Assembly (NCBI RefSeq): GCF_001192795.1
Contig: NZ_DF968179.1
Span: 270,311 to 334,310 of the forward strand
Length of the DNA stretch: 64,000 nucleotides
Direction: 5' to 3'
Origin: Flexilinea flocculi
GTDB lineage: Bacteria; Chloroflexota; Anaerolineae; Anaerolineales; Anaerolineaceae
Below, piece by piece: positions 7,464 through 15,986 of this stretch; the stretch's first letter is position 1, and each line of letters opens with the position of its first letter. The position numbers and the translations under genes were made by a program. The notes under the pieces were generated by a model that saw nothing but the letters and a program-made list of their open reading frames with translations, had not been told where the DNA came from and ran no database searches.

Positions 7464-8750
7464 CTATACCCAGCCGCGCAGCTTCATGGCTGTCACGACT
7501 CGTTGGATTGAGACCATATAAGCAGCATCCCGCATGTAAACTTTACGTTCTTTTGCCATTTCATAGACAGAATTGAAAGCAACGGACATCTTTTCATCTA
7601 ACTTACCGTTGACTTCTTCTTCTGACCAGTAGAAATTCGCATCATTTTGAACGCTCTCGAAATAGGAACAAGTGACGCCGCCGGCGTTGCAGAGGAAATC
7701 AGGAATAATAAAATACCCTTTTTGTTTGATGATTTCATCGGCATCCGTTGTAGTCGGACCATTTGCGGCTTCAGCAATAATTTTTACCTGGCTGCTGATC
7801 TTATCGACATTGTCTTTTGTGATCTGTCCTTCTAGAGCTGCAGGAACCAGTACATCAACATCCATGCTGAGCCATGCATCACCTGATAGGACTTCATATC
7901 CTTTTTCGCTTGCTTGTTTCTTGTCGATCATACCATATTGGTCTGTAATTTCCATCAGGAAATGCGGATCAATACCATCGGCTTTGTAAAATGTATAACT
8001 GGTTTTGTCGATACGATCCCAGCAGGAAACGCATTTGACAATACCTTGCAGTTTTTCAATAAAATTAATGGCTGTAAATTGAGCAACATTGCCGAATCCC
8101 TGAATGGAAGCAGTCATTCCTTTGGAAGCCAAATTTAATTTTTTCATCGCTTCGCGGATGCATACCACGACACCAAATCCTGTTGCCTGATTCCGGCCTA
8201 ATGAGCCACCGGCTCCTACCGGTTTACCAGTGACAACGCCCGGTGTATATTGCCCGGAGAGTTGTGAATATTCATCCATAAACCAGCACATCATTTGCGC
8301 ATTGGTTCCCATATCTGGTGCGGGAATATCCGTACGCGGTCCGAAATCTTTCCAAAGAAGCCGGCAATAATTGCGTAATAAACGTTCTTTTTCATGAACG
8401 CTCAGTGTTGTCGGATCAACTACTACACCACCTTTACCGCCACCCAGAGGGATATTCGCAACAGCGCATTTCCAAGTCATCCACATTGAAAGAGCACGGA
8501 CGGTGTCAAATGTTTCATGTTGATTAAAACGCAATCCGCCTTTATTCGGACCAAGTGCATCATTATGTTGTACACGAAAACCGTCAAAAATTTTCAATTC
8601 GCCATTATCCATCCTGACAGGAATTCGAACATGAAATTCTTTTTTTGGATAACGCAGATATGCCCGTACTTCTTCATCCAGATCCAGCATATCAGCAACA
8701 TGGTCAAATTGTTTTTGTGCCATTTCAAACGGATTTACTACTTCAGTCAT
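7464..8750 (-). CDS. gdhA: Glu/Leu/Phe/Val dehydrogenase (glutamate dehydrogenase)
   Basis: This 428-residue hexameric-type enzyme reversibly deaminates glutamate to 2-oxoglutarate and ammonia with NAD(P). The substrate-binding and catalytic region is visible as GPNKGGLRF and NIPLGGGKGGVVVDP (catalytic Lys), then PAPDMGTN. The Rossmann motif is ASIQGFGNVAQFTAINFI (about residue 230), and AEAANGPTT follows. Length and motifs fit the clostridial/thermophile GDH class; the coenzyme is not decided by sequence alone. GGGAG lies 11 nt before ATG 8750. Monocistronic, ending at the terminator near 7401. Confidence 0.96.
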   Translation of the reverse strand: MTEVVNPFEMAQKQFDHVADMLDLDEEVRAYLRYPKKEFHVRIPVRMDNGELKIFDGFRVQHNDALGPNKGGLRFNQHETFDTVRALSMWMTWKCAVANIPLGGGKGGVVVDPTTLSVHEKERLLRNYCRLLWKDFGPRTDIPAPDMGTNAQMMCWFMDEYSQLSGQYTPGVVTGKPVGAGGSLGRNQATGFGVVVCIREAMKKLNLASKGMTASIQGFGNVAQFTAINFIEKLQGIVKCVSCWDRIDKTSYTFYKADGIDPHFLMEITDQYGMIDKKQASEKGYEVLSGDAWLSMDVDVLVPAALEGQITKDNVDKISSQVKIIAEAANGPTTTDADEIIKQKGYFIIPDFLCNAGGVTCSYFESVQNDANFYWSEEEVNGKLDEKMSVAFNSVYEMAKERKVYMRDAAYMVSIQRVVTAMKLRGWV

Positions 8751-9200
8751 TTTAATTTATCTCCCTTTTTTTTATAATGAAAAACGGTATTCGAAAGAAT
8801 TGACCGCTAATCAACAACATAAGGACAGAAATACCGCTACAATTTTCTAAAAGAATTCATTGCCTGTCAACAATTCAATTCGGATAAATAACTTTCAATA
8901 GTGGTGAATTGCAACTGATTTGTCATGAGGCTGTACACAAAGAAGAATAAATCATCTGTTATAGATGTTATATTTTGTAGATGTCTGACAATTTTATCTA
9001 ACCACCAAGTTCAAATTATAGTACAAATTTTTATTATTTGAAAAATACGCAAGAACTTCACAATAGCAAAGTATCCCCGATTGATTCGAATCGTAAGCAA
9101 ATATTTCGAATTACTGAGGAATGATATCCTGCTGCTATTATTGATGCGAATCTGTTGGCAGAGTGCGTTGTAATACTCTGCAAAAATTTATCAAGAAAAA
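8751..9200. other. Intergenic spacer with a right-half palindromic element copy
   Basis: AT-rich and non-coding. The only recognisable structure is a half copy of the intergenic element at 9079-9116 (GATTGATTCGAATCG through ATATTTCGAATTACTG). The gdhA promoter is expected near 8760-8850 on the minus strand, but I do not see a clean one. Confidence 0.5.
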
Positions 9201-9234
9201 ACAGACAGCGGTTCATCTTTAAACCGCTGTCTGT
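9201..9234 (-). terminator. Rho-independent terminator of the aminotransferase gene
   Basis: ACAGACAGCGGTT pairs perfectly with AACCGCTGTCTGT around CATCTTT or so (13-bp stem). On the minus strand it is followed by TTTTTTCTTG, a proper T-tract. It lies about 95 nt past the aminotransferase stop. Confidence 0.85.
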
Positions 9235-9327
9235 TATTTTATTTTTTGGAAATTAATTCTGAAAACAGGTTTGTAAAGTAATTTTTTTGAAGTATCTACG
9301 AAAATCTTCCGCTTGGATGAATAAACG

Positions 9328-10476
9328 TCAGAGTCGATTAACAAAGCGGTCAATTCGCTGCAGCGCCTGTTCAATTTTTTCGTATGAAGTTGCATAAGAT
9401 ATTCTGACGCATTCTTCGCCTCCGGGTCCAAAACCGGCGCCAGGAATCAGCGCTACTTTTTCTTCTTTGAGCAGTCTCGTTGCAAACGTGTCACAATCTA
9501 ATCCCGTGTTTGAAATTTTTGGAAATGCGTAGAAAGCCCCTTTTGGTTCAACCATATCGAGACCGATTTCCTTCATACCTTTCACAACCAACTTCCTTCT
9601 GCGATCATATTCAGCAACCATTCGATCGACGTCTTCCTGTGTGTCTCTCATGGCTGCGATTGCAGCATGTTGTGAAATGGAAGGAGCGGACATGATGAGA
9701 TACTGATGCATTTTAAATGGACCTTCGATAATTTCAGCAGGTGCAGCAACATAACCGATTCGGAATCCTGTCATCGCATATGCTTTTGAAAATCCCCCAA
9801 GAAGGATTGTCCGATCATAAATTCGTTCAATTGCCGGAATACAAACGTGTTGGACACCATAGACTAATTGATCATAAATTTCATCGGAAATAATTGCCAG
9901 GTCATATTTTAAGGCGAGATCACATAATGCCTCGATGGTTTCTCTTGACGCAACTTTACCTGTTGGATTGCTGGGGAATCCTAAAAGAATTCCTTTCGTT
10001 CTTGGTGTGATGGCTGCTTCTACAGCTTTCAAATCCACATCAAAATTATCTTCAAATTTGCATGCCACTTCCACCGGTTTCCCGGACGCTAAAATAATTG
10101 CTCCCTGGTAAGAAACAAAACAAGGGGTAATAACGATCATCTCATCACCGGGATTGATTAATGAGGCTACTGCCAAATAGAGACCTTCAGAAGCACCGAC
10201 AGTAATTAAAATTTCTTTTTCTGGATGATAATAAACTCCATATTTCTTATAGAGGTGCTGGCTGATAGTCTCTCTTAATTCGAAAACACCGAATGATGAG
10301 GTGTAATGAGTTTTCCCGGTTTTCAGAGCATCGATTCCGGCATTGATTGTCGGTCCTGAAGCATCGAAATCAGGCTCACCAACCCCAAGGGAGATTACAT
10401 CTGCAGGAACATCAAAAAACTTTCTGATGGCAGAAGGTTTGATGTTTTTTGCCCGTTCGGAAAACTTATTCCACAT
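9328..10476 (-). CDS. Pyridoxal-phosphate aminotransferase, class I/II (aspartate-type)
   Basis: This 382-residue protein has fold-type I motifs: ISLGVGEPDFDASGP, VGASEGLYLA (PLP phosphate-binding loop), GFPSNPTGKV, IISDEIYDQLVY, and the Schiff-base Lys in LLGGFSKAYAMTGFRIG (about residue 235). The C-terminal Arg of ECVRISYAT binds the substrate carboxylate. It transfers amino groups between an amino acid and a 2-oxoacid. Family members include aspartate aminotransferase, PatA and alanine aminotransferases, and the specificity cannot be assigned by eye. The nearby gdhA could regenerate glutamate for it. Its terminator is at 9201. Confidence 0.92.
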   Translation of the reverse strand: MWNKFSERAKNIKPSAIRKFFDVPADVISLGVGEPDFDASGPTINAGIDALKTGKTHYTSSFGVFELRETISQHLYKKYGVYYHPEKEILITVGASEGLYLAVASLINPGDEMIVITPCFVSYQGAIILASGKPVEVACKFEDNFDVDLKAVEAAITPRTKGILLGFPSNPTGKVASRETIEALCDLALKYDLAIISDEIYDQLVYGVQHVCIPAIERIYDRTILLGGFSKAYAMTGFRIGYVAAPAEIIEGPFKMHQYLIMSAPSISQHAAIAAMRDTQEDVDRMVAEYDRRRKLVVKGMKEIGLDMVEPKGAFYAFPKISNTGLDCDTFATRLLKEEKVALIPGAGFGPGGEECVRISYATSYEKIEQALQRIDRFVNRL

Positions 10477-10696
10477 AGATCAAATCCTCACTTTGTTGTT
10501 AGATTTTTGAATAAAAACTAAATCACGATTTGTTGAAAATACCGGCAGAGTGCAGATTGGAAATTTCTTGTCTGGTCTATTAATCTCTCAGACTTGAAGA
10601 CAATCGGCTCTTTTAAACGGATCTCTGGCATGTTTTTTCAGCAAAAAAGCATACTGAAGTAATGAAATCACTGGTGATCATCGATTATCGGTTGAA

Positions 10697-11710
10697 TTAA
10701 TCGTCTCCCGTAATTGAATTGTCTCCAATAAATAGACGTTTTGAATGATTGTTAATTTGTGCTTTAGTTCCAACCATGCTGTCCTTCATCACAATATTGG
10801 ATATTACCGATTTCTCAGCAATGATGGTGTTTTCAATTACTGCATTTCGGATTTCACATCCCCCTGCAATCGATACATACGGGCCAATGCAAGCGTGTTC
10901 AATAATTGCATCCTCTGCAATGAACACCGGCGGAATAATGGCTACACTTTTTCTTTGGCTGGCTACGGATGAGTTGTCATTACCGTGATCCAAAAAATAT
11001 TGATTGGATGATAGGACAGTCTCGGGTACTCCTGTGTCCAACCATAGTTTTGTTTCTTCTGTTCGGAATTTTGCGCCGTGTTGAATCATGACGTTGATTG
11101 CATCAGCGATGTAATACTCATTTTTCAAGGAAATGTTTTTACTGATTTGTTCTTCAATTGCTGCGATTAAGTCTTTGCCTTCGCTGAAATAATAAAAACC
11201 TACAATTACTAATTTGTGTTCATCTGTGGCCGGTTTTTCAATAAACCGTTCAACCTGGTTGTTCGGGTCAGTGATGGCGACACCAAAACGTTGTGGCTCG
11301 GGATTCCATTGTACCCAGGCGATGCCATCCGATTTTTCATTTGCGAGAAAAGACAGGTCTCCTTCAATAATTGTGTCTGAAAAAGTCATCAGCATCGGAC
11401 CGTGGATTAACTCTCGCGCCAAATAGATCGCATGGGATTGTCCTTTCATTTCTTCCTGAACAACAAATCGGCATTTCACGTCAGGATAATGGGATTCCAT
11501 ATAAGATTTAATTTGCCAGCCATTTGGAGCAATGATGAAAATGAATTCCTGTTCAAAATCTTGATTAAGACTTGAAAATTCAGAAAGCAGATAATCTAAT
11601 GATGTTTTTCCAGCAATGTCGATCAAAGGTTTGGGTTTACTCCAGGTTAAAGGCCTCAAGCGGGATCCGAAACCTGCCATTGGAATAACAATTTGTATGT
11701 GCTTTTTCAT
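10697..11710 (-). CDS. Sugar-phosphate nucleotidyltransferase with left-handed beta-helix tail
   Basis: This is a 337-residue protein from ATG 11710; an in-frame ATG at 11734 would add 8 residues, and neither has a strong ribosome site. The N-terminal nucleotidyltransferase domain has IPMAGFGSRLRPLTWSKPKP (nucleotide-binding signature) and later MTFSDTIIEGD. The C-terminal roughly 90 residues are hexapeptide-like repeats (IAEDAIIEHACIGPYVSIAG and onward) forming a beta-helix. The family makes NDP-sugars from NTP and sugar-1-phosphate (RmlA/GlmU/ManC-like). Probably it supplies an activated sugar for surface glycans; the sugar is unknown. Monocistronic. Confidence 0.87.
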   Translation of the reverse strand: MKKHIQIVIPMAGFGSRLRPLTWSKPKPLIDIAGKTSLDYLLSEFSSLNQDFEQEFIFIIAPNGWQIKSYMESHYPDVKCRFVVQEEMKGQSHAIYLARELIHGPMLMTFSDTIIEGDLSFLANEKSDGIAWVQWNPEPQRFGVAITDPNNQVERFIEKPATDEHKLVIVGFYYFSEGKDLIAAIEEQISKNISLKNEYYIADAINVMIQHGAKFRTEETKLWLDTGVPETVLSSNQYFLDHGNDNSSVASQRKSVAIIPPVFIAEDAIIEHACIGPYVSIAGGCEIRNAVIENTIIAEKSVISNIVMKDSMVGTKAQINNHSKRLFIGDNSITGDD

Positions 11711-12240
11711 AATTTCAATTTGTCCTGTTTTCATATTAATCTTCGTCGAAAGATGAGAATAAGAGCTGTATTCTATTTTTTTTAGAATCTGTTCATCTTC
11801 GATGAGATAAAAAAAATTAAAGAATTTTACAATTATATTCTGTTTTAAACTTTTTCGAATTGGGTCGTTCCATGCCAGTGATTTGAAATATCGAGTATTT
11901 TTTCAAATGAAGAGATTCTTTGTAATGATTCTATGTATCTTGTGTAAAAACATCATCACAAAATTTTGCCTCACCCTGTTTTAAATATTGCGGAGTGATT
12001 CGTAAATAAAAAACCTTAGAATATCTCAATTATTTTAATGAAAATTACGGTTGGAGAAGACTGTTTATTTCAAATTTAGTTTTGATTATAACCGGTTGCT
12101 ATTATTTAGAAGTATTTCAATGATCAGCAATCCGAAATTGGGAATTCGGAGATACGAATAAAAAATGTCGCAAAAATATTAAAAACGCTTGTTTTATTAA
12201 TAATGGTATTTATGAAATTCTTTGAAAACTAGTTAAAGGT
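11711..12240. other. Long AT-rich spacer with a decayed palindromic element
   Basis: No gene is visible. A worn copy of the intergenic element may span about 12125-12220, beginning CAGCAATCCGAAATTGGG. Homopolymer-rich sequence makes anything else hard to support. Confidence 0.4.
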
Positions 12241-12368
12241 AATGGATGAAACCCGTCATTGTTATAACTCTGTAGAGGCAAAGCAATCTCCTGCTACAAG
12301 CAAGAATAGATTGCTTTGTCGGGCTACCGTCTCCTCACAATAACAGATTAATCCATGAATGATTCTTC
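12241..12368 (-). repeat. Second palindromic repeat family (AAGCAATCT type), copy 1
   Basis: About 128 bp with inverted ends ATGGAT at 12243 and ATCCAT at 12351. A perfect inner stem CAAAGCAATCT/AGATTGCTTTG lies at 12279-12289 and 12308-12318. The sequence resembles the dispersed CGTCATTGCGAGGAG...GAAGCAATCTC repeats seen in several bacterial phyla, including Chloroflexota. It is the reverse complement of the copy at 40623-40738. Confidence 0.75.
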
Positions 12369-12449
12369 CTATAAATCTTTGGTCCAAAGTATAAAAATTA
12401 ACTCACAACAAAAATTCCTGATGAATTGATGAACAGATCATCACTTTTC

Positions 12450-12479
12450 TTGACGAATTTATCAAATTGAGTGTATACT
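12450..12479 (+). promoter_or_regulatory. Sigma-70-type promoter of tRNA-Pro
   Basis: TTGACG (12450-12455), an 18-bp spacer and TATACT (12474-12479). Transcription would begin about 7 nt later, just before the mature tRNA at 12493. This is the clearest promoter in the window. Confidence 0.8.
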
Positions 12480-12492
12480 CTTACTGCATTTT

Positions 12493-12565
12493 CGGGGTGT
12501 AGCGCAGTTGGTAGCGCACCGCGTTTGGGACGCGGGGGTCCGCGGTTCGAGTCCGCGCACCCCGA
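12493..12565 (+). tRNA. tRNA-Pro (anticodon TGG)
   Basis: The acceptor stem CGGGGTG pairs with CACCCCG. There is a D-arm with AGCGCAGTTGGTAGCGC. The anticodon stem-loop CCGCG-TTTGGGA-CGCGG gives anticodon TGG. The T-arm is CCGCGGTTCGAGTCCGCG. The 73 nt include discriminator base A. CCA is not encoded (CTT follows). C1-G72 fits bacterial tRNA-Pro. Confidence 0.97.
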
Positions 12566-12717
12566 CTTTTTTGGACAGTTCTGAATTTTTCCATGAAAAA
12601 TTTGGAGCTGTTTTTATATCAAAAGAATCCTTGAGGATCTTTAGTCAGGACAAAACATAATCTGACAGGAGATGATTAAAAGCTTTATTGGTGCTTATTT
12701 TTTTTCAAACAATCGGC

Positions 12718-12838
12718 TCCATCATTTCGAACGATGGATCTGATATTCAGATCAAACGAGAAAACCTATTGTTCTTGCGCGGAACAAAAATAATACCACA
12801 ACAATATATTCATTTTTTCCAAATTGCGAAACACTGAT
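12718..12838 (-). repeat. Palindromic intergenic element, worn copy
   Basis: Its right part, ACAACAATATATTCATTTTT through CCAAATTGCGAAACACTG, is close to the copy at 24265. The centre has TTCTTGCGCGGAAC and the left end CATCATTTCGAAC. It sits directly upstream of the glycosyltransferase and overlaps its upstream in-frame ATG, which argues for a later start. Confidence 0.6.
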
Positions 12839-12901
12839 CAGTATCGGAATTGTTTCTATGGTAATATTTGTACATATACTATCGAAAAAACAGGTTATTT
12901 C

Positions 12902-13636
12902 TTGAACACAGACGTTTTATTATCGATCATTCTCCCTGCATATAATGAAGAAGAAAGACTTCCGGACTGTATGGAAAAAGTAGCCGGATTTATTTCCCGC
13001 CAGAACTTCCCTGTCGAAGTATTGATCATTGAAAACGGGAGTAAAGACAAGACGTACGAGTTGGCAAAGAAATTTGCAGAAAAATACGATTGGCTGCGCG
13101 TATTTCGTGAGGAAAAACCGGGGAAAGGTCGTGCAGTTCGCCGTGGAATGTTAGAATCTCATGGACAATATCGATTTTTCGCGGATGTCGATTTTTCTAT
13201 GCCGATCGATGAAATATTGCATTTTCTGCCTCCGGCTTTGTCAAATTATGATGTGGCTATCGGTTCTCGTGAGGGAAAAGGTGCTATCCGATATAATGAA
13301 CCTCCATTTCGCCATTTTACCGGACGCGTATTTAATTGGATTGTCAGAATTATGGCAGTTCATAAAATTCAGGATACGCAATGTGGATTTAAGTGTTTCC
13401 GTGCGGATACTGCTGAAAAACTATTTTCCGTTCAGTTATTGGATGGCTGGGCTTTTGATGCGGAAGTTTTATTTATTGCGCAGCATTATGGCTTTAAAAT
13501 CATTGAAGTTCCGGTTCAGTGGTACTATAACGGGCAAAGCAAAATCAATGTTGTGAAAGATTCATGGCGGATGTTTAAAGAATTAATACAAATACGGAAA
13601 AATTACTATAAAGGTCGTTATCAGATTCAGAAATGA
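12902..13636 (+). CDS. Family 2 glycosyltransferase (polyprenol-phosphate sugar synthase-like)
   Basis: Start chosen at TTG 12902 (244 residues), because the ATG at 12824 lies in a repeat element and the family begins right at LLSIILPAYNEEERLP. Motifs: IIENGSKDKT, FREEKPGKGRAVRRGM, the metal-binding FADVDFSMP (DxD-like), and the DTQCGFKCF and GWAFDAEVLF signatures of DPM1/ALG5-like enzymes. It probably loads a sugar from a nucleotide sugar onto a polyprenyl phosphate at the inner membrane face. No transmembrane helices are visible. Its stop overlaps the rnhB start (ATGA), so the two are co-transcribed. Confidence 0.85.
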   Translation: MNTDVLLSIILPAYNEEERLPDCMEKVAGFISRQNFPVEVLIIENGSKDKTYELAKKFAEKYDWLRVFREEKPGKGRAVRRGMLESHGQYRFFADVDFSMPIDEILHFLPPALSNYDVAIGSREGKGAIRYNEPPFRHFTGRVFNWIVRIMAVHKIQDTQCGFKCFRADTAEKLFSVQLLDGWAFDAEVLFIAQHYGFKIIEVPVQWYYNGQSKINVVKDSWRMFKELIQIRKNYYKGRYQIQK

Positions 13637-14268
13637 TTGAGAAACCAACCTTAGATCTTGAGAAAGCCTTGTGGGAACAGGGTTTTTTTTATATTGCAGG
13701 GATTGATGAAGCTGGCCGCGGCGCCTGGGCGGGACCGGTGATGGCTGGCGCAGTCATCCTTCCTGTTGATCAGGATTTACTGAACATCATGGATGGCGTA
13801 CGTGACAGCAAACAAATGACTGCATCGGAACGCGATTATATGACAGCGGTTATTATGGAACATGCGCTAAGCTGGGCAGTCGGTTCTGCAGATCATCAGG
13901 AGATAGACCAATTTGGGATTCTACCGGCAACACGCCTGGCGATGGAACGTGCAATCCAGGGTTTATCCATAAAACCGCAATATTTATTGTTGGATTATGT
14001 CTGGCTTCCCCGTCAGATGACACCTCAGCAATCGATGCCGAAAGGTGATGTCCATTCACTCAGTATTGCGTCTGCATCCATCCTCGCAAAAGTATTTCGG
14101 GATCGCTGGATGACAAATGAAGCGGCGGTGAGATATCCGGTTTATGGGTTCGATCAGCATAAAGGATACGGAACGCAACTGCATCAGTCACGTCTTGAGG
14201 AATATGGTCCGTGTGAAATCCATCGGAAAACATTTCATCCGATTTTGAAAGACCTTTCGTTGTATTAA
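13633..14268 (+). CDS. rnhB: Ribonuclease HII
   Basis: A 211-residue enzyme that nicks the RNA strand of RNA-DNA hybrids and removes misincorporated ribonucleotides. The signature IAGIDEAGRGAWAGPVMAGA (about residues 19-38) holds the DEAGRG catalytic pair. VRDSKQMTASER, the Asp in LLLDYVWL, and the SIASASILAKVFRDRWM stretch with its catalytic Asp follow. GYGT-x-H is also present (KGYGTQLHQ). The 4-nt ATGA overlap with the glycosyltransferase implies translational coupling. It ends 1 nt before a perfect 17-bp terminator stem. Confidence 0.97.
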   Translation: MIEKPTLDLEKALWEQGFFYIAGIDEAGRGAWAGPVMAGAVILPVDQDLLNIMDGVRDSKQMTASERDYMTAVIMEHALSWAVGSADHQEIDQFGILPATRLAMERAIQGLSIKPQYLLLDYVWLPRQMTPQQSMPKGDVHSLSIASASILAKVFRDRWMTNEAAVRYPVYGFDQHKGYGTQLHQSRLEEYGPCEIHRKTFHPILKDLSLY

Positions 14269-14304
14269 ACAAAATTCCAGACAAACATTGTCTGGAATTT
14301 TGTT
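14268..14304. terminator. Bidirectional terminator between rnhB and glgC
   Basis: A perfect 17-bp stem AACAAAATTCCAGACAA/TTGTCTGGAATTTTGTT with a 3-nt loop (ACA), between convergent genes. The A/T-rich base of the stem supplies the U-tract in both directions. Confidence 0.85.
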
Positions 14305-14381
14305 ACAATTCTGCCGATTATAGACGAATTTTCTGTACTTTTCGTATTTAAAATTGCAAGAGAAAATTTTGTGTATCGTTC

Positions 14382-15668
14382 CTATTTACTGGCAGGTTCA
14401 ATCACAGTACCGGCTTTAATGACAGTATTTTTAGGGATGATTACGATGCCATCTCGAACATAATATTTTTTAATAGGATCCGGATCATCGAATTCCGCAT
14501 CATCAGGGAACGGGCGGATGATCACATTGTCTCCAATTCTTGCATTTTTATCGATAATTGCTTTCTCAATAAAACAATTCTTTCCGATTCCAAGCGGAAT
14601 ATTAAAATACTTCTTGTCGGTTGAACTCTTTTCGAAAACATCATCATCCACACCCATAATAATCGTATCTTTAATTTCTGTACCGCTATCGATTGAACTG
14701 CGAAGACCAACTATGGAATGCTCAATTCGTGCTGCCCGTATCTTACAGCCTTTTGAAATCAGCGCTTTCTGGATAACCGTATTATCGACAGTCGTGATTG
14801 GCATGGTTGTATTGTAGGTATAAATCGGATATCGCGGATCATAAAAATTAAAATTCGGTTTATCTTCTGTTAATTGAAGATTTGTCTCATAAAATGCACG
14901 AATGGTTCCAATATCTTCCCAGTAGTCATTAAAAATCCATCCGTAAACATCGTAGCGATCAATGGTATATGGTATTAAATGTTTACCAAAATCTGAATAG
15001 TCCAACGAACTTAGCAGACCCACCAGAAGATCTTTGTTAAAAAGGTATATACCCATAGAACCTAAATAGGGCTTTTCTTCATCCTCTAAACTTCTGAGAT
15101 CTTTCAGTATTTCCGGATCATTCGGCTTTTCTTTGAAATCCGTAATCTTGTCTTCTGGATTGCGTTTTAGAATGCCGTACCGATTCGCTTCATTTTTGTG
15201 AACAGGCTGAGTTGCTACAGTTACATCTGCATTGTGGTCGATGTGAAACTGCAGCATCTCGGCATAATTGCAACGATATAGATGATCTCCGGAAAGGATC
15301 AGGACATAATCTGTTCTGGCAGTGATGATCTCACTGAGCTGTTTTCGAACCGCGTCCGCAGTTCCTTGATACCAATCATTATTATCAGCCCTTTGTTCTG
15401 CAGCCCAGATTTGGACCCATCCAGGATGAAATGTATCGAAGTGATACGTACCGGAGATGTGCCGATGCAAAGAGACAGAGTTAAATTGCGTCAATACAGC
15501 AATTTTATATATTCCGGAATTAATGCAATTGCTGATTGGAATATCGATCAGGCGATATTGCCCTGCAATCGGAACTGCCGGCTTTGCTCTCATTTGAGTC
15601 AGGGGGAAGAGACGCGTCCCCCTGCCTCCTCCAAGAATTACAGCTAATACTTCATCTAAAGGCAACAT
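14382..15668 (-). CDS. glgC: Glucose-1-phosphate adenylyltransferase
   Basis: This 428-residue enzyme makes ADP-glucose for glycogen from ATP and glucose-1-P. The start is ATG 15668 because AGGAGG lies 6 nt upstream; the longer in-frame extension starts inside a repeat element. Motifs: VILGGGRGTRLFPLT (ATP loop), KPAVPIAGQYRLIDIPISNC, YQGTADAVRKQL, LILSGDHLYRCNY (catalytic Asp) and TDFKEKP (glucose-1-P binding). The C-terminus is a beta-helix (ARIGDNVIIRPFPDDA). glgA is not in the window, but glgP is at 35531, so a storage glucan is likely. Monocistronic. Confidence 0.97.
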   Translation of the reverse strand: MLPLDEVLAVILGGGRGTRLFPLTQMRAKPAVPIAGQYRLIDIPISNCINSGIYKIAVLTQFNSVSLHRHISGTYHFDTFHPGWVQIWAAEQRADNNDWYQGTADAVRKQLSEIITARTDYVLILSGDHLYRCNYAEMLQFHIDHNADVTVATQPVHKNEANRYGILKRNPEDKITDFKEKPNDPEILKDLRSLEDEEKPYLGSMGIYLFNKDLLVGLLSSLDYSDFGKHLIPYTIDRYDVYGWIFNDYWEDIGTIRAFYETNLQLTEDKPNFNFYDPRYPIYTYNTTMPITTVDNTVIQKALISKGCKIRAARIEHSIVGLRSSIDSGTEIKDTIIMGVDDDVFEKSSTDKKYFNIPLGIGKNCFIEKAIIDKNARIGDNVIIRPFPDDAEFDDPDPIKKYYVRDGIVIIPKNTVIKAGTVIEPASK

Positions 15669-15709
15669 AATCATCCTCCTGAAATATACTGTGATGCGAT
15701 CAATTGGAT

Positions 15710-15830
15710 CAGTAATCCGAAATTTTGAAAAAATTTTTTTCAAAAGAGAGAAAATTTATTGTTATTTATTTTACGCTCCAGAAAAAAACAACACAATAGG
15801 TCTTAATCTTTCGCTGATTTCGAATTCCTG
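15710..15830 (-). repeat. Palindromic intergenic element, copy upstream of glgC
   Basis: It begins CAGTAATCCGAAATT and ends GATTTCGAATTCCTG. The centre TATTGTT...TTTTACGCTCCAGAAAAA...AACAACACAATA retains the loop border but the stem is imperfect. The remaining 15831-15986 spacer shows nothing coding. Confidence 0.75.
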
Positions 15831-15986
15831 CTGTATTGATTTGATTCTATCAAAGATTTGTTATTTCGAGGTATTCTTTTATAGCAATTTGAAGAGCATA
15901 TTCATATTGTGAACTGCTGATTCTTTTAAGGCAATTTTATTCCAGTATTGAACTTGATCGATTACCTGTTTTGGGGGATATGATTT

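Noticed and set aside
12824-12901. ATG start adding 26 residues to the GT2 protein
   Set aside because: The added part lies partly in a repeat element, has no ribosome site, and the family begins at the TTG-start sequence.
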